A DNA stretch of 64,000 bases from Sphingomonas canadensis (GCF_026013525.1 NZ_JAPDRA010000011.1:85287-149286), one strand, 5' to 3'; counted from the first letter of the stretch, positions 26,451 to 34,631 are shown. Made by a program: numbers and translations. The notes: generated from the sequence alone by a model not told the origin.

Positions 26451-27431
26451 TTAAGCCCGCGCCAGCCGCGCGAGCAGCCCGCCCATCTCGAACACCGTCG
26501 CGGTCGCATCCAGCGACAGGCCCAGCGCCGCCCCGGCCAGATCGCGCGCGGCGTGATAGGCGTCCAGCGCGGCGCGCAGCGGCTCGCCCGATCGGCCGCG
26601 CGCGCGCTCCGCGATGAAGCTGGGCGCGCGGCCCAGGAACGCCTCGTATCGCGCCTGTGCCGCCTTGGCGCCCAGCGTGCGCGCCAGCCGGACACGGATC
26701 GCGTTGGAAGGGTCGCCGCCCTCGGCGATCGCCGTCATCTCCGCCTCCAGCGCCGCCAGGTCGAGCCCCGCGAAGCCTAGCGCGCGTCCGGGCGAGCCCT
26801 CCCCCGCCCGCACCAGCGCCGCGATCTCGTCCGCACCGGCATCGGGCAGCTCCGCGCGCAGGATCGCGGCCACCTGATCGTCCGCCAGCGGATCGAAGCG
26901 CAGCAGCCGGCATCGCGAACGAATCGTGGGCAGCAGCCGCCCTATCGCGTGCGAGACCAGCAGGAATATGGTGCCCTCCGGCGGTTCCTCCAGGCTCTTC
27001 AGCAGCGCGTTGGCGCCGCCGGGCTCAAGATCGTTGACCGAATCGATCACCACCACGCGGCGCCCGGAAAAGCTGGACTTGGTGGCGAACATCGCCTGCA
27101 GGCTGCGCACCTGGGCGATGGTGATCGATCGCGCCAGGCTTTCGTCGGGCTTGTCCGGGTCCTTGGGTAGCCGCACCAGCTCGCGGAAGTCGGGGTGCGC
27201 GCCGGACGCGATCAGATGGGCGGTGCGCGAATCCTCCGCAACGTCCCACGCGCCGCGCAGCGCAGCGGGCTCACCCGCCTCGGCCAGCAGCCGCGCTGCG
27301 GCGGCGCGGGCGAACGCGCCCTTCCCCAGCCCCTCCGGACCGGCGATCAGCCAGGCATGGTGCAGCGTTCCGCTGGCCATCGCTGCGGCAAGCGCCGCGC
27401 GCGCGGATTCGTTGCCGGGGAAGACGCTCAT
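26451..27431 (-). CDS. holB: DNA polymerase III delta' subunit
   Basis: Clamp-loader subunit. The 326-residue chain starting MSVFPGNESARA has a Walker A-like GPEGLGKGAF (31-40), the NALLKSLEEPPEGTIFLLVSH stretch (clipped here to its core) and the SRC motif in IRSRCRLL. The four zinc cysteines of E. coli delta' are absent. A good GGGGTGG site precedes the ATG. tmk, often directly upstream of holB, is not here: the preceding gene is a D,D-carboxypeptidase 40 bases away. Confidence 0.94.
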   Translation of the reverse strand: MSVFPGNESARAALAAAMASGTLHHAWLIAGPEGLGKGAFARAAAARLLAEAGEPAALRGAWDVAEDSRTAHLIASGAHPDFRELVRLPKDPDKPDESLARSITIAQVRSLQAMFATKSSFSGRRVVVIDSVNDLEPGGANALLKSLEEPPEGTIFLLVSHAIGRLLPTIRSRCRLLRFDPLADDQVAAILRAELPDAGADEIAALVRAGEGSPGRALGFAGLDLAALEAEMTAIAEGGDPSNAIRVRLARTLGAKAAQARYEAFLGRAPSFIAERARGRSGEPLRAALDAYHAARDLAGAALGLSLDATATVFEMGGLLARLARA

Positions 27432-27442
27432 GCCACCCCTAT

Positions 27443-27463
27443 CCCCTCCCCGGCGGGGAGGGG
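27443..27463. repeat. Perfect GC hairpin between dac gene and holB
   Basis: Arms CCCCTCCCC (27443-27451) and GGGGAGGGG (27455-27463) pair over 9 bases around a GGC loop. It fills most of the 40-bp gap and ends 12 bases before the holB start, so it could act as an attenuator, an mRNA processing stem or a dispersed palindromic repeat. No T-run follows on either strand. Confidence 0.55.
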
Positions 27464-27471
27464 CAAGGGCC

Positions 27472-28647
27472 TCACATGCCGAACAGCGACAGGAAGCCCA
27501 GCCAGATCCGGCGGAAGAAGCCGGCCGGCGCCACATCCTTGTCCGCCACCAGCGGCAGCGTCTGTGCGCCCACGCCATCCGCGGTGGTGATCACCAGATC
27601 GGCGACGTGATCGCCCGCCTTGATCCCCTTCTCGCCCGGATCGATCGGACCCTGGTAGACGATCTTGGCCTGCATCCCCGGAGAGGTGCCGGCCGGGACG
27701 ATCACCGACAGATCCTCGGGCGCCACCAGGCCCACCGTGCCCGCGCTGCCGCCCTGCACGTCGGCATCGCCCACCTTGCGGCCCTTGGCGACGACCTTCT
27801 GCGCCTTCCACGCGCCGAAGCCCCAGTTCATGAACTTGCGCGATTCCTCGGCGCGGCCGTTGAAGCTGTCGAGCCCGGCCACCACCATCACGATGCGCCG
27901 CCCGCCCTGCACCGCCGATCCGGTGAAGCCATAGCCGGCCTCTTCGGTATGGCCGGTCTTCAGCCCGTCCGCGCCCTGGACATGGCCGAGCAGCGGATCG
28001 CGGTTCTGCTGGGTGATGACCTTACCGTCGCTCAGCTTCCGGGTGTATTCGGTCTTGCTGTAGAACTGCTTGTAGAGGTCCGGATAATTCTGGATCGTCG
28101 CAGCGGCCAGCTTGGCCAGGTCGCGCGCGGTGACATAGGTGCGGCCCTCGTCCGGCCAGCCGTTGGAATTGCCGAAGCGGCTGTTGGTCAGGCCGATCTT
28201 CGCGGCATATTCGTTCATGCGGGTGACGAAGGCTTCCTCGGTCCCCGAAATGCCCTCCGCCAGCACGACGCAGGCATCGTTGCCCGAAAGCGTGATCACG
28301 CCATCGAGCAGATCCTTCACCGTCACTTCCTCGTCGGTTTCCAGGAACATGGTCGATCCCGCTTCCGGCCCGTGCCACTTGCGCCAGGTTTCGGGCCGCA
28401 CCTTGAACTTCTGGTCGAGCTTGATCTCGCCCTTCTTGATCAGGTCGAACACCACATAGGCGGTCATCATCTTCGCCATGGATGCCGGCGGCATGCGGCG
28501 GTCCGCGTTCTTGTCGAGCAGCACCACGCCCGAGGTGAGATCGAGCATGAACGCCACCTGCGCCGGTGTGTCGAACGTGGGCGCGGAGGCCGCGGTGGGA
28601 TAGGCGACGGCGATTGCCAGGAGCGAAGCAGCGAGCAGTTTCTTCAT
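27472..28647 (-). CDS. D-alanyl-D-alanine carboxypeptidase, PBP5/6 type
   Basis: Trims the terminal D-Ala from peptidoglycan stem peptides. Signal peptide about 1-21. The serine peptidase S11 motifs are SMAK (Ser56, Lys59), SGN (121-123) and KTG (230-232). A PBP5-type C-terminal beta domain follows, and the last residues (FFRRIWLGFLSLFGM) form the amphipathic membrane anchor typical of DacA/DacC. 391 residues with the start at MKKLLAASLL. Confidence 0.95.
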   Translation of the reverse strand: MKKLLAASLLAIAVAYPTAASAPTFDTPAQVAFMLDLTSGVVLLDKNADRRMPPASMAKMMTAYVVFDLIKKGEIKLDQKFKVRPETWRKWHGPEAGSTMFLETDEEVTVKDLLDGVITLSGNDACVVLAEGISGTEEAFVTRMNEYAAKIGLTNSRFGNSNGWPDEGRTYVTARDLAKLAAATIQNYPDLYKQFYSKTEYTRKLSDGKVITQQNRDPLLGHVQGADGLKTGHTEEAGYGFTGSAVQGGRRIVMVVAGLDSFNGRAEESRKFMNWGFGAWKAQKVVAKGRKVGDADVQGGSAGTVGLVAPEDLSVIVPAGTSPGMQAKIVYQGPIDPGEKGIKAGDHVADLVITTADGVGAQTLPLVADKDVAPAGFFRRIWLGFLSLFGM

Positions 28648-28785
28648 GTCTCTCGGGTCCAGAGGCTTGAGCGCCGGGCGGGGGACGGACGCCGCCCCCA
28701 GCGCCGCGACGCTGCGATGCCCAAGGCCTAGAGCATGTCGCGCGATTCTCAAATCGCCGAGCGTGACATCGGCGTCATTGATGCC

Positions 28786-29856
28786 TCACTGGCTGAAGAC
28801 GCGCGCGTCCCCATAGCCCGCCTTCGCCGCGCGCGCCCGCGCCGCCTCTGCCTCGCCCGCACTGCGGAAGGGGCCGATCTGGATGCGGTACAGCCCGCCG
28901 CCGGGCTTCACGAAACCGCCCAGGCTGGTGGCGATCGATTGCGCGCGCGCGCTGTTCGACAGCGCCGCGACCTGGACGATAAAGCCGCCGCGCACGGGCG
29001 CCGCCGCCGGGCGCTGGGGCGCGGGCTGGGGGCGGTATGCCGGTTGCGAATAGGCCGGGGCGGAAGGCGGCGCATAAGCCTGGGCCGGCGGATAGGAGGG
29101 CGAATATGCCGGAGCCGCGGGCAGATGCTTGCGCAGCGCGGAAAGCAGCACGGGCGGCGTATCGGGGCGTTCGGACGCGGGCCGCCCCTCGCGCAGCGCC
29201 ACGGCGTCCCCGGGCGAAGTGATCACCTTGCGCACGCGCACCGGCAGCAGCCCGGAAGCGCCGCCGCCCAGCAGCCGCGCGGCGCCGGGCGAGAGATCGA
29301 CCACGTTGCCACCGGTCTCGGCCGATCCGGTGATCAGCACCAGGATCGTCTTGGCGGTATCGAGCGAGGTGACCTCCACGATCGTCCCGGCGGGAAGCGA
29401 ACGGTGGACCGCGACGATGGCATTGCCGGAGGGATCGCCCCCCGCCACGCCGCGCACGCCGGCATAGCCGACCTCGTCGTACCGCACCTCGCCCGCCGCG
29501 CGCTGCGAGGAACCGGCGGGGCCTGCGGCACCGGCTGCCGGGTCCTGCCAGCCCTGGGGCGGTTGCGAATAGTCCTGGGCCGGGGGCTGATAGGCCGGAT
29601 AGGCCTGCTGGGCCGGGGGCGCATAGCCCGCGCCGGGGGCGGCATAGCTGGCGCCCGGGCCGTCATAGGCGGGTGGCGGCGCGTCCCAGCTATCCGCCGG
29701 GCGCTCATAGCCGCCTGCGGGCGGATAGCCGCTCGCCTGCATGGGTTGCTGGGGCGCGGGCGGCATCGCGGCCGCGGGCGCTTCCTGAAAGCCATAGCCG
29801 CCGCCGCACCCGGCGAGCAGCAGCATCGGCGCGAAAAAGCTAGCGTTCCACCTCAT
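28786..29856 (-). CDS. RlpA-like lipoprotein with SPOR domain, catalytic Asp missing
   Basis: Lipobox LLAGC gives lipidated Cys17. A Pro/Ala/Tyr-rich low-complexity stretch (about 22-115) precedes a double-psi beta-barrel (about 120-212), a second Pro/Tyr-rich linker and a C-terminal SPOR domain (about 283-356) that should bind denuded septal glycan. Active RlpA has a His and a DRGP-motif Asp. Here His151 (VAVHRSLPAGT) is kept, but the DRGP region reads ITGSAETGG, so the Asp is gone and lytic activity is doubtful. It overlaps the upstream transglycosylase by 17 bp. Confidence 0.88.
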   Translation of the reverse strand: MRWNASFFAPMLLLAGCGGGYGFQEAPAAAMPPAPQQPMQASGYPPAGGYERPADSWDAPPPAYDGPGASYAAPGAGYAPPAQQAYPAYQPPAQDYSQPPQGWQDPAAGAAGPAGSSQRAAGEVRYDEVGYAGVRGVAGGDPSGNAIVAVHRSLPAGTIVEVTSLDTAKTILVLITGSAETGGNVVDLSPGAARLLGGGASGLLPVRVRKVITSPGDAVALREGRPASERPDTPPVLLSALRKHLPAAPAYSPSYPPAQAYAPPSAPAYSQPAYRPQPAPQRPAAAPVRGGFIVQVAALSNSARAQSIATSLGGFVKPGGGLYRIQIGPFRSAGEAEAARARAAKAGYGDARVFSQ

Positions 29857-30874
29857 CGGCCAGAAGGCCTACCGACAAAGCGTAAAAATTTGAGCAATTA
29901 TAATCCAGGATCACGCGATAGTTGCCGGTGAGCAGATAGGCGGTCTTGCCCGGCCCGTCCGGCTCCAGCAGCGTGGCCTGCACGGCGTCGCCCGGCCAGG
30001 CCCGCGTCTGGGGCACGATTCCCAGCGCGCGCCACTCGGCCATCGACTTCCAGCGGCTGTGCCGGTCATGCACGCGGGGGCAGCGCGGGCTGACCGTGCG
30101 GTTCGCGATCGCGGCGCGATCCAGCCCCGCGGGCACATTGACCGCAAAGCCCCAGGGCTCGCCCGGGCGCCATCCGGCATCGACGAAATAATTGGCGATC
30201 GAAACCAGCGTGTCCGCCTCGCTCGACCACAGGTCGGCCAGCCCGTCGCCGTCGCCGTCACGCGCCAGGCGCAGATAGACGGAGGGCAGGAACTGCGGCC
30301 CGCCGAACGCGCCCGCCCAGCTTCCCACCAGCTTCTCGCGCGGGACGCCGCGGTCCATCATCTTCAGCGTGGCGATGAACTCGCTCGCGAACAGATCGCG
30401 CCGCCGCCCCTCGAACGCCAGCGTGGCCAGGCTGCGCGGCAGATCGAAATTGCCCATCACGCGGCCATAGCCGGTCTCATGCCCCCAGATCGCGACCATG
30501 ATCGATTCGGGCACCCCGGTCTCGCGCTCGATCTTCTCCAGCCGCCAGCGCTGGCGCTGATAGGCCTGGCGCCCGCGGGCAATCCGATCGGCGTTCACAT
30601 GGGTGCGGCGATAGGGCTCGAACGCGGGGATCGGCGAGTTGGCGCCGCCGCCCGGCTGCTGCCGGTCCAGCTCGATCACGCGGGGGTTGAAGGTGAGCGT
30701 GGGCATCACCGCGTCGATCGTGCGGCGCGACACCCCTTCCCGCTCGGCCTGGCGGGCAAGCTCTGCCAAATAGGTGCGGAACGCATCGTCCCCGCTCTGT
30801 GCCGCAACCGGCGCGCTGGCCGGCGCCGCCGCGAACAGCGCCACGGCCACGGCGCCCATCCAACGCATGATCAT
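29840..30874 (-). CDS. Lytic murein transglycosylase, MltB/GH103 type
   Basis: Cleaves glycan strands to 1,6-anhydro ends. Signal peptide MIMRWMGAVAVALFAAAP; an in-frame ATG at 30889 is a possible earlier start. The catalytic Glu133 lies in IWGHETGYGRVMGN, and AGAFGGPQFLPSVYLR is typical. The C-terminal EF-hand-like loop (ARDGDGDGLADLW) is a known feature of the MltB fold. The 3' end overlaps the RlpA-like gene by 17 bases, making a two-gene cell wall unit. Confidence 0.93.
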   Translation of the reverse strand: MIMRWMGAVAVALFAAAPASAPVAAQSGDDAFRTYLAELARQAEREGVSRRTIDAVMPTLTFNPRVIELDRQQPGGGANSPIPAFEPYRRTHVNADRIARGRQAYQRQRWRLEKIERETGVPESIMVAIWGHETGYGRVMGNFDLPRSLATLAFEGRRRDLFASEFIATLKMMDRGVPREKLVGSWAGAFGGPQFLPSVYLRLARDGDGDGLADLWSSEADTLVSIANYFVDAGWRPGEPWGFAVNVPAGLDRAAIANRTVSPRCPRVHDRHSRWKSMAEWRALGIVPQTRAWPGDAVQATLLEPDGPGKTAYLLTGNYRVILDYNCSNFYALSVGLLADEVER

Positions 30875-31040
30875 ACCCGAACCCAGCATGCCGCGATTGT
30901 GGCACAGGCGGCGCCGCACATGAAGGCCCAAAGGACCGGCTCGCCGCCCCTCCCGGCCGGATCGCCGCCGCAACGAAGCGCCCCCCTTTCCCGCGTGGCC
31001 CCTTGCCTGCCCCCCGGCCGCGCCCTAGCAGGACGGGACC

Positions 31041-31130
31041 GGAAGAGTGTCCGAGTGGTTTAAGGAACCGGTCTTGAAAACCGGCGACGGGGCAACCCGT
31101 CCGTGGGTTCGAATCCCACCTCTTCCGCCA
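31041..31130 (+). tRNA. tRNA-Ser(UGA)
   Basis: 90 nt with encoded CCA. The acceptor stem GGAAGAG pairs with CTCTTCC, the discriminator is G, the anticodon loop is CTTGAAA with anticodon TGA, and a long variable arm (CGACGGGGCAACCCGTC) marks a serine tRNA. The T-loop is GTTCGAATC. Low-GC DNA starts directly after it. Confidence 0.97.
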
Positions 31131-31164
31131 TCTTTGCAACCGGTTGTCGCAAGAGGAAGAAAAA

Positions 31165-31743
31165 ATGGCGCGACTCATTGGCATGGCATTGATCGGAGCG
31201 ATCACCGTTTATCCGACTTCAGTGGCGGCCAAGGAGGACTTTCCTCCCAATGTAACAATTGCAAAAGACAAGACGGTCGAGATGATTGATTGGTCATTCC
31301 CGATTAATCAGCCGCTAGATTTTTCTCGCCTGAAACGCTGCGTAGCGACCAACATTCATGGCGACGAAGTTCAACTGCGCGACAGTGCGGGGTCATGGGT
31401 CGGACCAGCGACAGGAAATTATTACCAGCGCGACAATCGCGGCACCGCGCAAGCTCGCGACACATTTAAAATGGTTGACGACAAAGCTCAGTTTCTGATT
31501 GCTCAAGGCCAGACAGATAGAACATCTGGATTGTCGGGCTGGATCATTCGCTTCGATCTAGAAGCGGCTTTGGAACAGGGCCGCGTGACAATGACAATGC
31601 GCAACCTAAAGCTCGCGGCAAGCAACACTGGTTCACTTACAAATGACGGATTTCAGCCTCTGGGCAGTTGGTATCGGTTCAAGTCCAACTATGCGGCGCT
31701 GGAAGCTGTCGCTAACACCCTCAAGGCTTGCATCCTGGCCTAG
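31165..31743 (+). CDS. Secreted protein of unknown function, low GC
   Basis: 192 residues. A signal peptide (about 1-22, MARLIGMALIGAITVYP) is followed by a mature domain with two cysteines (KRCVAT, KACILA). No family was recognised. AGAGGAAG precedes the ATG at 31165. Codon use is clearly more AT-rich than in neighbours (for example ATT, TTT, GTT and GCT are common), which points to transfer. It begins 34 bases after tRNA-Ser. Confidence 0.72.
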   Translation: MARLIGMALIGAITVYPTSVAAKEDFPPNVTIAKDKTVEMIDWSFPINQPLDFSRLKRCVATNIHGDEVQLRDSAGSWVGPATGNYYQRDNRGTAQARDTFKMVDDKAQFLIAQGQTDRTSGLSGWIIRFDLEAALEQGRVTMTMRNLKLAASNTGSLTNDGFQPLGSWYRFKSNYAALEAVANTLKACILA

Positions 31744-31890
31744 CCGAAGCACTCCCATGTTCCGTTTTGCTCCCATGCTCGCAGGGTAGCAACAAAGGCA
31801 ATCATGTCCCGCTGGTCCAGCGCCCCCGCTTTTGATTCCGGGCAGCACCTCGCGTTCAACCCAAGCGTCAAATGAACCGAACAGGAAATT
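31740..31890 (-). pseudogene. Degenerate C-terminal gene remnant
   Basis: Read leftward, one frame encodes SFDAWVEREVLPGIKSG and a second, one base out, encodes ALDQRDMIAFVATLRAWEQN followed by GTWECFG and a stop at 31740. The two join smoothly if one G is dropped from the GGGGG run near 31829, giving a continuous 45-50 residue C-terminal piece with protein-like composition. No start is present. This looks like a broken gene end left in the low-GC islet; the family is not recognised. Confidence 0.35.
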
Positions 31891-31928
31891 CCGAGGACAC
31901 TATACTCAACCCCTCTCCAAAGGCGCTC

Positions 31929-32603
31929 TCATCCCGCCCGCCGGAAAGTCGCCACCAGGTACGATGCCAGGTCCGGCGCCAGCGCGCAGGCAAGGCTGTC
32001 GAGCGGGCGGAGCGGCATGCGTAGCGCGGCGGGGAGGCGGTGGATGGGGAGCATCAGCGTGCCGTCCATCCGCTCCAGCTCCAGCCCCGCCGCACGGCCC
32101 AGCGCGGCGAACTCGCCCTGCGTCAGGCTGGTAGAACCGTGCCAGCCGTCCGCCCGGCGGCGGCCCAGCCCGCGCCGCGTGGCGGACGCGCAATCGACCA
32201 CGAAGACGCCGCCGGGCTTCAGCACCCGTGCCACCTGGGCCAGCAGCCCCGCCACGCTGGGGCCGTCCAGGTGCATGAGCACGTGGAAACAGGTCGCCCC
32301 GTCGAAGCTTGCATCGGCGAAGGGCAAGGCGGCGGTGGCGTCCGCCACCTCGAATTGCTTGCCCGGGTGCTTGGCCGTTGCGATCCGGACGCTCTCGGCG
32401 CTGGCGTCGCAGCCATGGGTGGCGAAGCCGGTCAGCCGCCCGGTACCGCAGCCCACGTCGAGCACCGCGCCCGAAAGCCCGCGCGTGGCGCCCAGGATCG
32501 CGCGCTCCTGCTCGTCCACGAAGCGGCCATAGGTGCCGGCGAAGCGATCGGAATCATATTCCGGTGCCAGCCGGTCGTAATAATCGACAATTGCCTTATC
32601 CAT
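31929..32603 (-). CDS. SAM-dependent methyltransferase
   Basis: Class I methyltransferase of 224 residues starting MDKAIVDYYDRLAPEYD. Motif I is VLDVGCGTGRLTG, then CDASAESVRIA, FADASFDGATCFHVLMHL and VLKPGGVFVVD. The YYDRLAPEYD start is typical of small-molecule methyltransferases similar to UbiE/Methyltransf_11. GGGGGC precedes the chosen ATG; an ATG 9 codons earlier is possible. The substrate is unknown and no biosynthetic neighbours are present. Confidence 0.85.
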   Translation of the reverse strand: MDKAIVDYYDRLAPEYDSDRFAGTYGRFVDEQERAILGATRGLSGAVLDVGCGTGRLTGFATHGCDASAESVRIATAKHPGKQFEVADATAALPFADASFDGATCFHVLMHLDGPSVAGLLAQVARVLKPGGVFVVDCASATRRGLGRRRADGWHGSTSLTQGEFAALGRAAGLELERMDGTLMLPIHRLPAALRMPLRPLDSLACALAPDLASYLVATFRRAG

Positions 32604-32711
32604 CGGCGCCGCCCCCTGCCCCGTTCCCACGCGAAACGGCGATCATGGCATCCGATGCGCCCGCGCGTCCACCGGCCGCCGCGATTTTCCGGGAATTCCC
32701 GCCTGGGCGGA

Positions 32712-33278
32712 TCAGTCGCGCGGCTGGGTCAGGCGCGGGATCGTGTTCAGCACCGCCGCCGGAATGCCGCCGCCGATGCTCAGCACCGGGCTGTCGGTCT
32801 GGCCGTCGATGCGCAGCACCAGCCGCCCCTCAAGCGCGGTAGGCGGGCGCATCCGCCGGCTGAGCGCATCGCGCACCGCATAGCGGGCGCCCTCCCCGCT
32901 CAGCACGTCCGGCAGCGCGGCCCGCGCGCCCGCAGCGGGATCAAGCGAAGGAATACCCGCGAAACTGAGGGTGAACCCCGGCCGTGGCACATTCTCGCCG
33001 AACGGGGAATCGACCTGGGGAGCAACGCGCATCCCCTCGAACGCGGCGATCTCCGTGCGCGGGGGCGCATCCTGCGTTCTACCGCGCACATCGTAGCGGC
33101 GCAGCTCCGGGCTGTCGGCGATCGGAACCGGCGCGCGCGCGGTGCCAAGCGTCACGTTGCTGTCCAGCATCAGCAAGGCCAGCGTATCGGGAACGGGGGT
33201 GTAGCTGGCGCCCCCGCTTGCCGCAGCAGGCGTGGCCCCAATCACAGCCATTGCGCAGACGAACGAACGCGCCAGCAT
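32712..33278 (-). CDS. Secreted protein of unknown function
   Basis: 188 residues with a signal peptide (MLARSFVCAMAVIGATPAAAS). The mature part is beta-rich and Pro/Arg-rich with no cysteine and no recognised domain; its end, RLVLRIDGQTDSPVLSIGGG, could be a strand pair. GGGGGC lies 4 bases before the ATG at 33278, better than for the ATG four codons earlier. It stands alone between the methyltransferase and the PilZ gene, same strand. Confidence 0.7.
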   Translation of the reverse strand: MLARSFVCAMAVIGATPAAASGGASYTPVPDTLALLMLDSNVTLGTARAPVPIADSPELRRYDVRGRTQDAPPRTEIAAFEGMRVAPQVDSPFGENVPRPGFTLSFAGIPSLDPAAGARAALPDVLSGEGARYAVRDALSRRMRPPTALEGRLVLRIDGQTDSPVLSIGGGIPAAVLNTIPRLTQPRD

Positions 33279-33366
33279 CACTGCCCCCATTCAGCGAATG
33301 GCGCGGACGATGGCCGGATTCGATGGTTAACGCAATCTTGCAATTAGCGGGGCGAAAACACCCGCA

Positions 33367-33693
33367 TCATTGCGCCGTAAGCAGCGCAAAAGCCTCATCC
33401 GTAAGCGGGTTGAGGAACTCCACGCCCGCCTCGAAATCGCCGGCCCACACGATGCGGGCGGCGCAATGTCCCACTTTGGGAAGCGTCAGCCAGATGGTCG
33501 TGCCTTGGCGCAGTTCCGAATAGGCCTGGAGCCGGGCGCCATGCGCGGAGATGTCCGTGATCTTGCACAACGCGCGATCGATGCCGCCGCGGCCGATGCG
33601 CGCGTCGAGCGAAACCGGCGCGCGGGGGCTCCGCCGCCGGCCAAGGCTTTCAGCCGGTTCGAATTCCGCTGCGAATGCGATTGCCTTCTCCAT
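33367..33693 (-). CDS. PilZ-domain protein
   Basis: A 108-residue single-domain PilZ protein, a likely cyclic-di-GMP receptor. The binding motifs are RxxxR (Arg20 to Arg24 in RRRSPR) and DxSxxG (Asp47, Ser49, Gly52 in DISAHG). Such stand-alone PilZ proteins tune motility or exopolysaccharide; the partner is unknown. A CtrA-like site lies 26 bp upstream of the start. Confidence 0.9.
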   Translation of the reverse strand: MEKAIAFAAEFEPAESLGRRRSPRAPVSLDARIGRGGIDRALCKITDISAHGARLQAYSELRQGTTIWLTLPKVGHCAARIVWAGDFEAGVEFLNPLTDEAFALLTAQ

Positions 33694-33718
33694 GACCGGG
33701 AAGGCTAAGCCCCTGTGG

Positions 33719-33734
33719 CTAACGGCGCGTTAAC
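33719..33734 (-). promoter_or_regulatory. Possible CtrA-binding site
   Basis: CTAA (33719-33722), seven bases, then TTAAC (33730-33734) differs at one position from the TTAA-N7-TTAAC consensus for the cell-cycle regulator CtrA of alphaproteobacteria. It lies just upstream of the PilZ start. The segment is also an inverted repeat (TAACG/CGTTA), so chance cannot be excluded. Confidence 0.3.
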
Positions 33735-33771
33735 GGCGATCCGGGATCGCCGCCACGCGCCGCACGCCGGA

Positions 33772-34002
33772 TCACTTCTTCGAAAGCGAGAGGCCGCCGA
33801 AGCGCTTGTTGAAGCGCGCCACCTGGCCGCCGGCATCGAGCAGGCGCTGGTTGCCGCCGGTCCACGCCGGGTGCGAGGTCGGATCGATCTCGAGCATCAG
33901 CGTGTCGCCTTCCTTGCCCCAGGTCGAGCGCGTCTCGTAGACGGTGCCGTCGGTCATCTGCACCTTGATCATGTGATAGTCGGGGTGCGTGTCTTTCTTC
34001 AC
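33772..34002 (-). CDS. rpmE: 50S ribosomal protein L31
   Basis: 76 residues starting MKKDTHPDYHMIKVQMTDG, a clear L31. It contains no cysteine, so it is the zinc-free (C-minus) form, which needs no zinc. Start codon is GTG at 34002 with AAAGGA about 9 bases upstream. A hairpin sits in its leader. Confidence 0.95.
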   Translation of the reverse strand: MKKDTHPDYHMIKVQMTDGTVYETRSTWGKEGDTLMLEIDPTSHPAWTGGNQRLLDAGGQVARFNKRFGGLSLSKK

Positions 34003-34024
34003 GGGTCTGTTCCTTTGGAAAGCC

Positions 34025-34041
34025 GCCGGTTTCCGACCGGC
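34025..34041 (-). promoter_or_regulatory. Hairpin in the rpmE leader
   Basis: GCCGGT (34025-34030) and ACCGGC (34036-34041) pair perfectly around five bases, 23 bases ahead of the rpmE start. L31 autoregulation through its own leader is reported for E. coli, so this stem could be an operator, but similarity to that element was not tested. Confidence 0.3.
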
Positions 34042-34172
34042 AGCGGACGCGCGCGCCTAGCAGAGCCGGCGCGACGGCGCAACCTTGGCGGCGCGGCGGC
34101 ATCGACAGGCAGGCCGCGAAGGCATAACATTGCGCCCGCGACGCCGGATCGCGCGCGATACGAGAGGACGCC

Positions 34173-34631
34173 ATGGCCATGTTCCCGCGAATCGACAGCC
34201 CCTGCCCCTATAAGGCGCAGCTCGACGAGGTGATGGACGGCCAGTTCTGCCGGATGTGCAAGCGCGACGTGCATGACCTGACCGCGATGGACGAAGCCGC
34301 CCGCCGCGCCTTCCTGGCCGGTTGCGAGACCGAGGTCTGCGTCTCCTATCGCATCCCCGCGCTCCGCCCGGCGCTGGCTGCGGCGGCGCTGGCCGCTTCG
34401 GTCGCGGCGCTTCCAGCGGCGGCCCAGTCGAGCGATCCGGCACCGGTGGAGGCCGCCGATATCGACGCGGCCTATGAGGATCTGGACGTGATCATCGTCG
34501 GCGGGATCACCGATCCGAAGAACACCGCCAAGGCCGAAGATGCCGCCGACGCGGAGATCCCCGAACTGCCTGTGGTGGTGGAAGAGCCCGGCCCCGCCCC
34601 CCGGGCGGTCAGCGTGCCGGCACGCTCCTGA
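34173..34631 (+). CDS. Membrane protein with N-terminal Cys cluster, unknown
   Basis: 152 residues. The first 60 hold cysteines at 11, 26, 29, 51 and 56 in a pattern (FCRMCKRDVHDLTAMD) resembling a small N-terminal module that precedes membrane segments in various bacterial proteins; it could bind zinc. One membrane helix follows (about 66-86, PALAAAALAASVAALPAAAQ), then an acidic Pro-rich tail facing the other side of the membrane. GAGAGG precedes the ATG. The 3' end overlaps the convergent transglutaminase-like gene by 23 bp. Function unknown. Confidence 0.72.
   Translation: MAMFPRIDSPCPYKAQLDEVMDGQFCRMCKRDVHDLTAMDEAARRAFLAGCETEVCVSYRIPALRPALAAAALAASVAALPAAAQSSDPAPVEAADIDAAYEDLDVIIVGGITDPKNTAKAEDAADAEIPELPVVVEEPGPAPRAVSVPARS

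Noticed and set aside
26398..26913. Upstream extension of the 105-residue gene into holB
   Set aside because: The extension overlaps holB codons out of frame and has low-complexity Gly/Arg sequence; a strong ribosome site fixes the start at 26397.
30250..30290. EF-hand-like ARDGDGDGLADLW in the MltB-type protein as a novelty
   Set aside because: A calcium-binding loop is a known feature of the MltB/Slt35 fold, so it is expected here, unlike in Skp.
31633..31848. A 71-codon minus-strand frame across the end of the low-GC gene
   Set aside because: It runs antisense through a plausible plus-strand gene and only its upstream part looks protein-like; that part is better explained as a frameshifted remnant.
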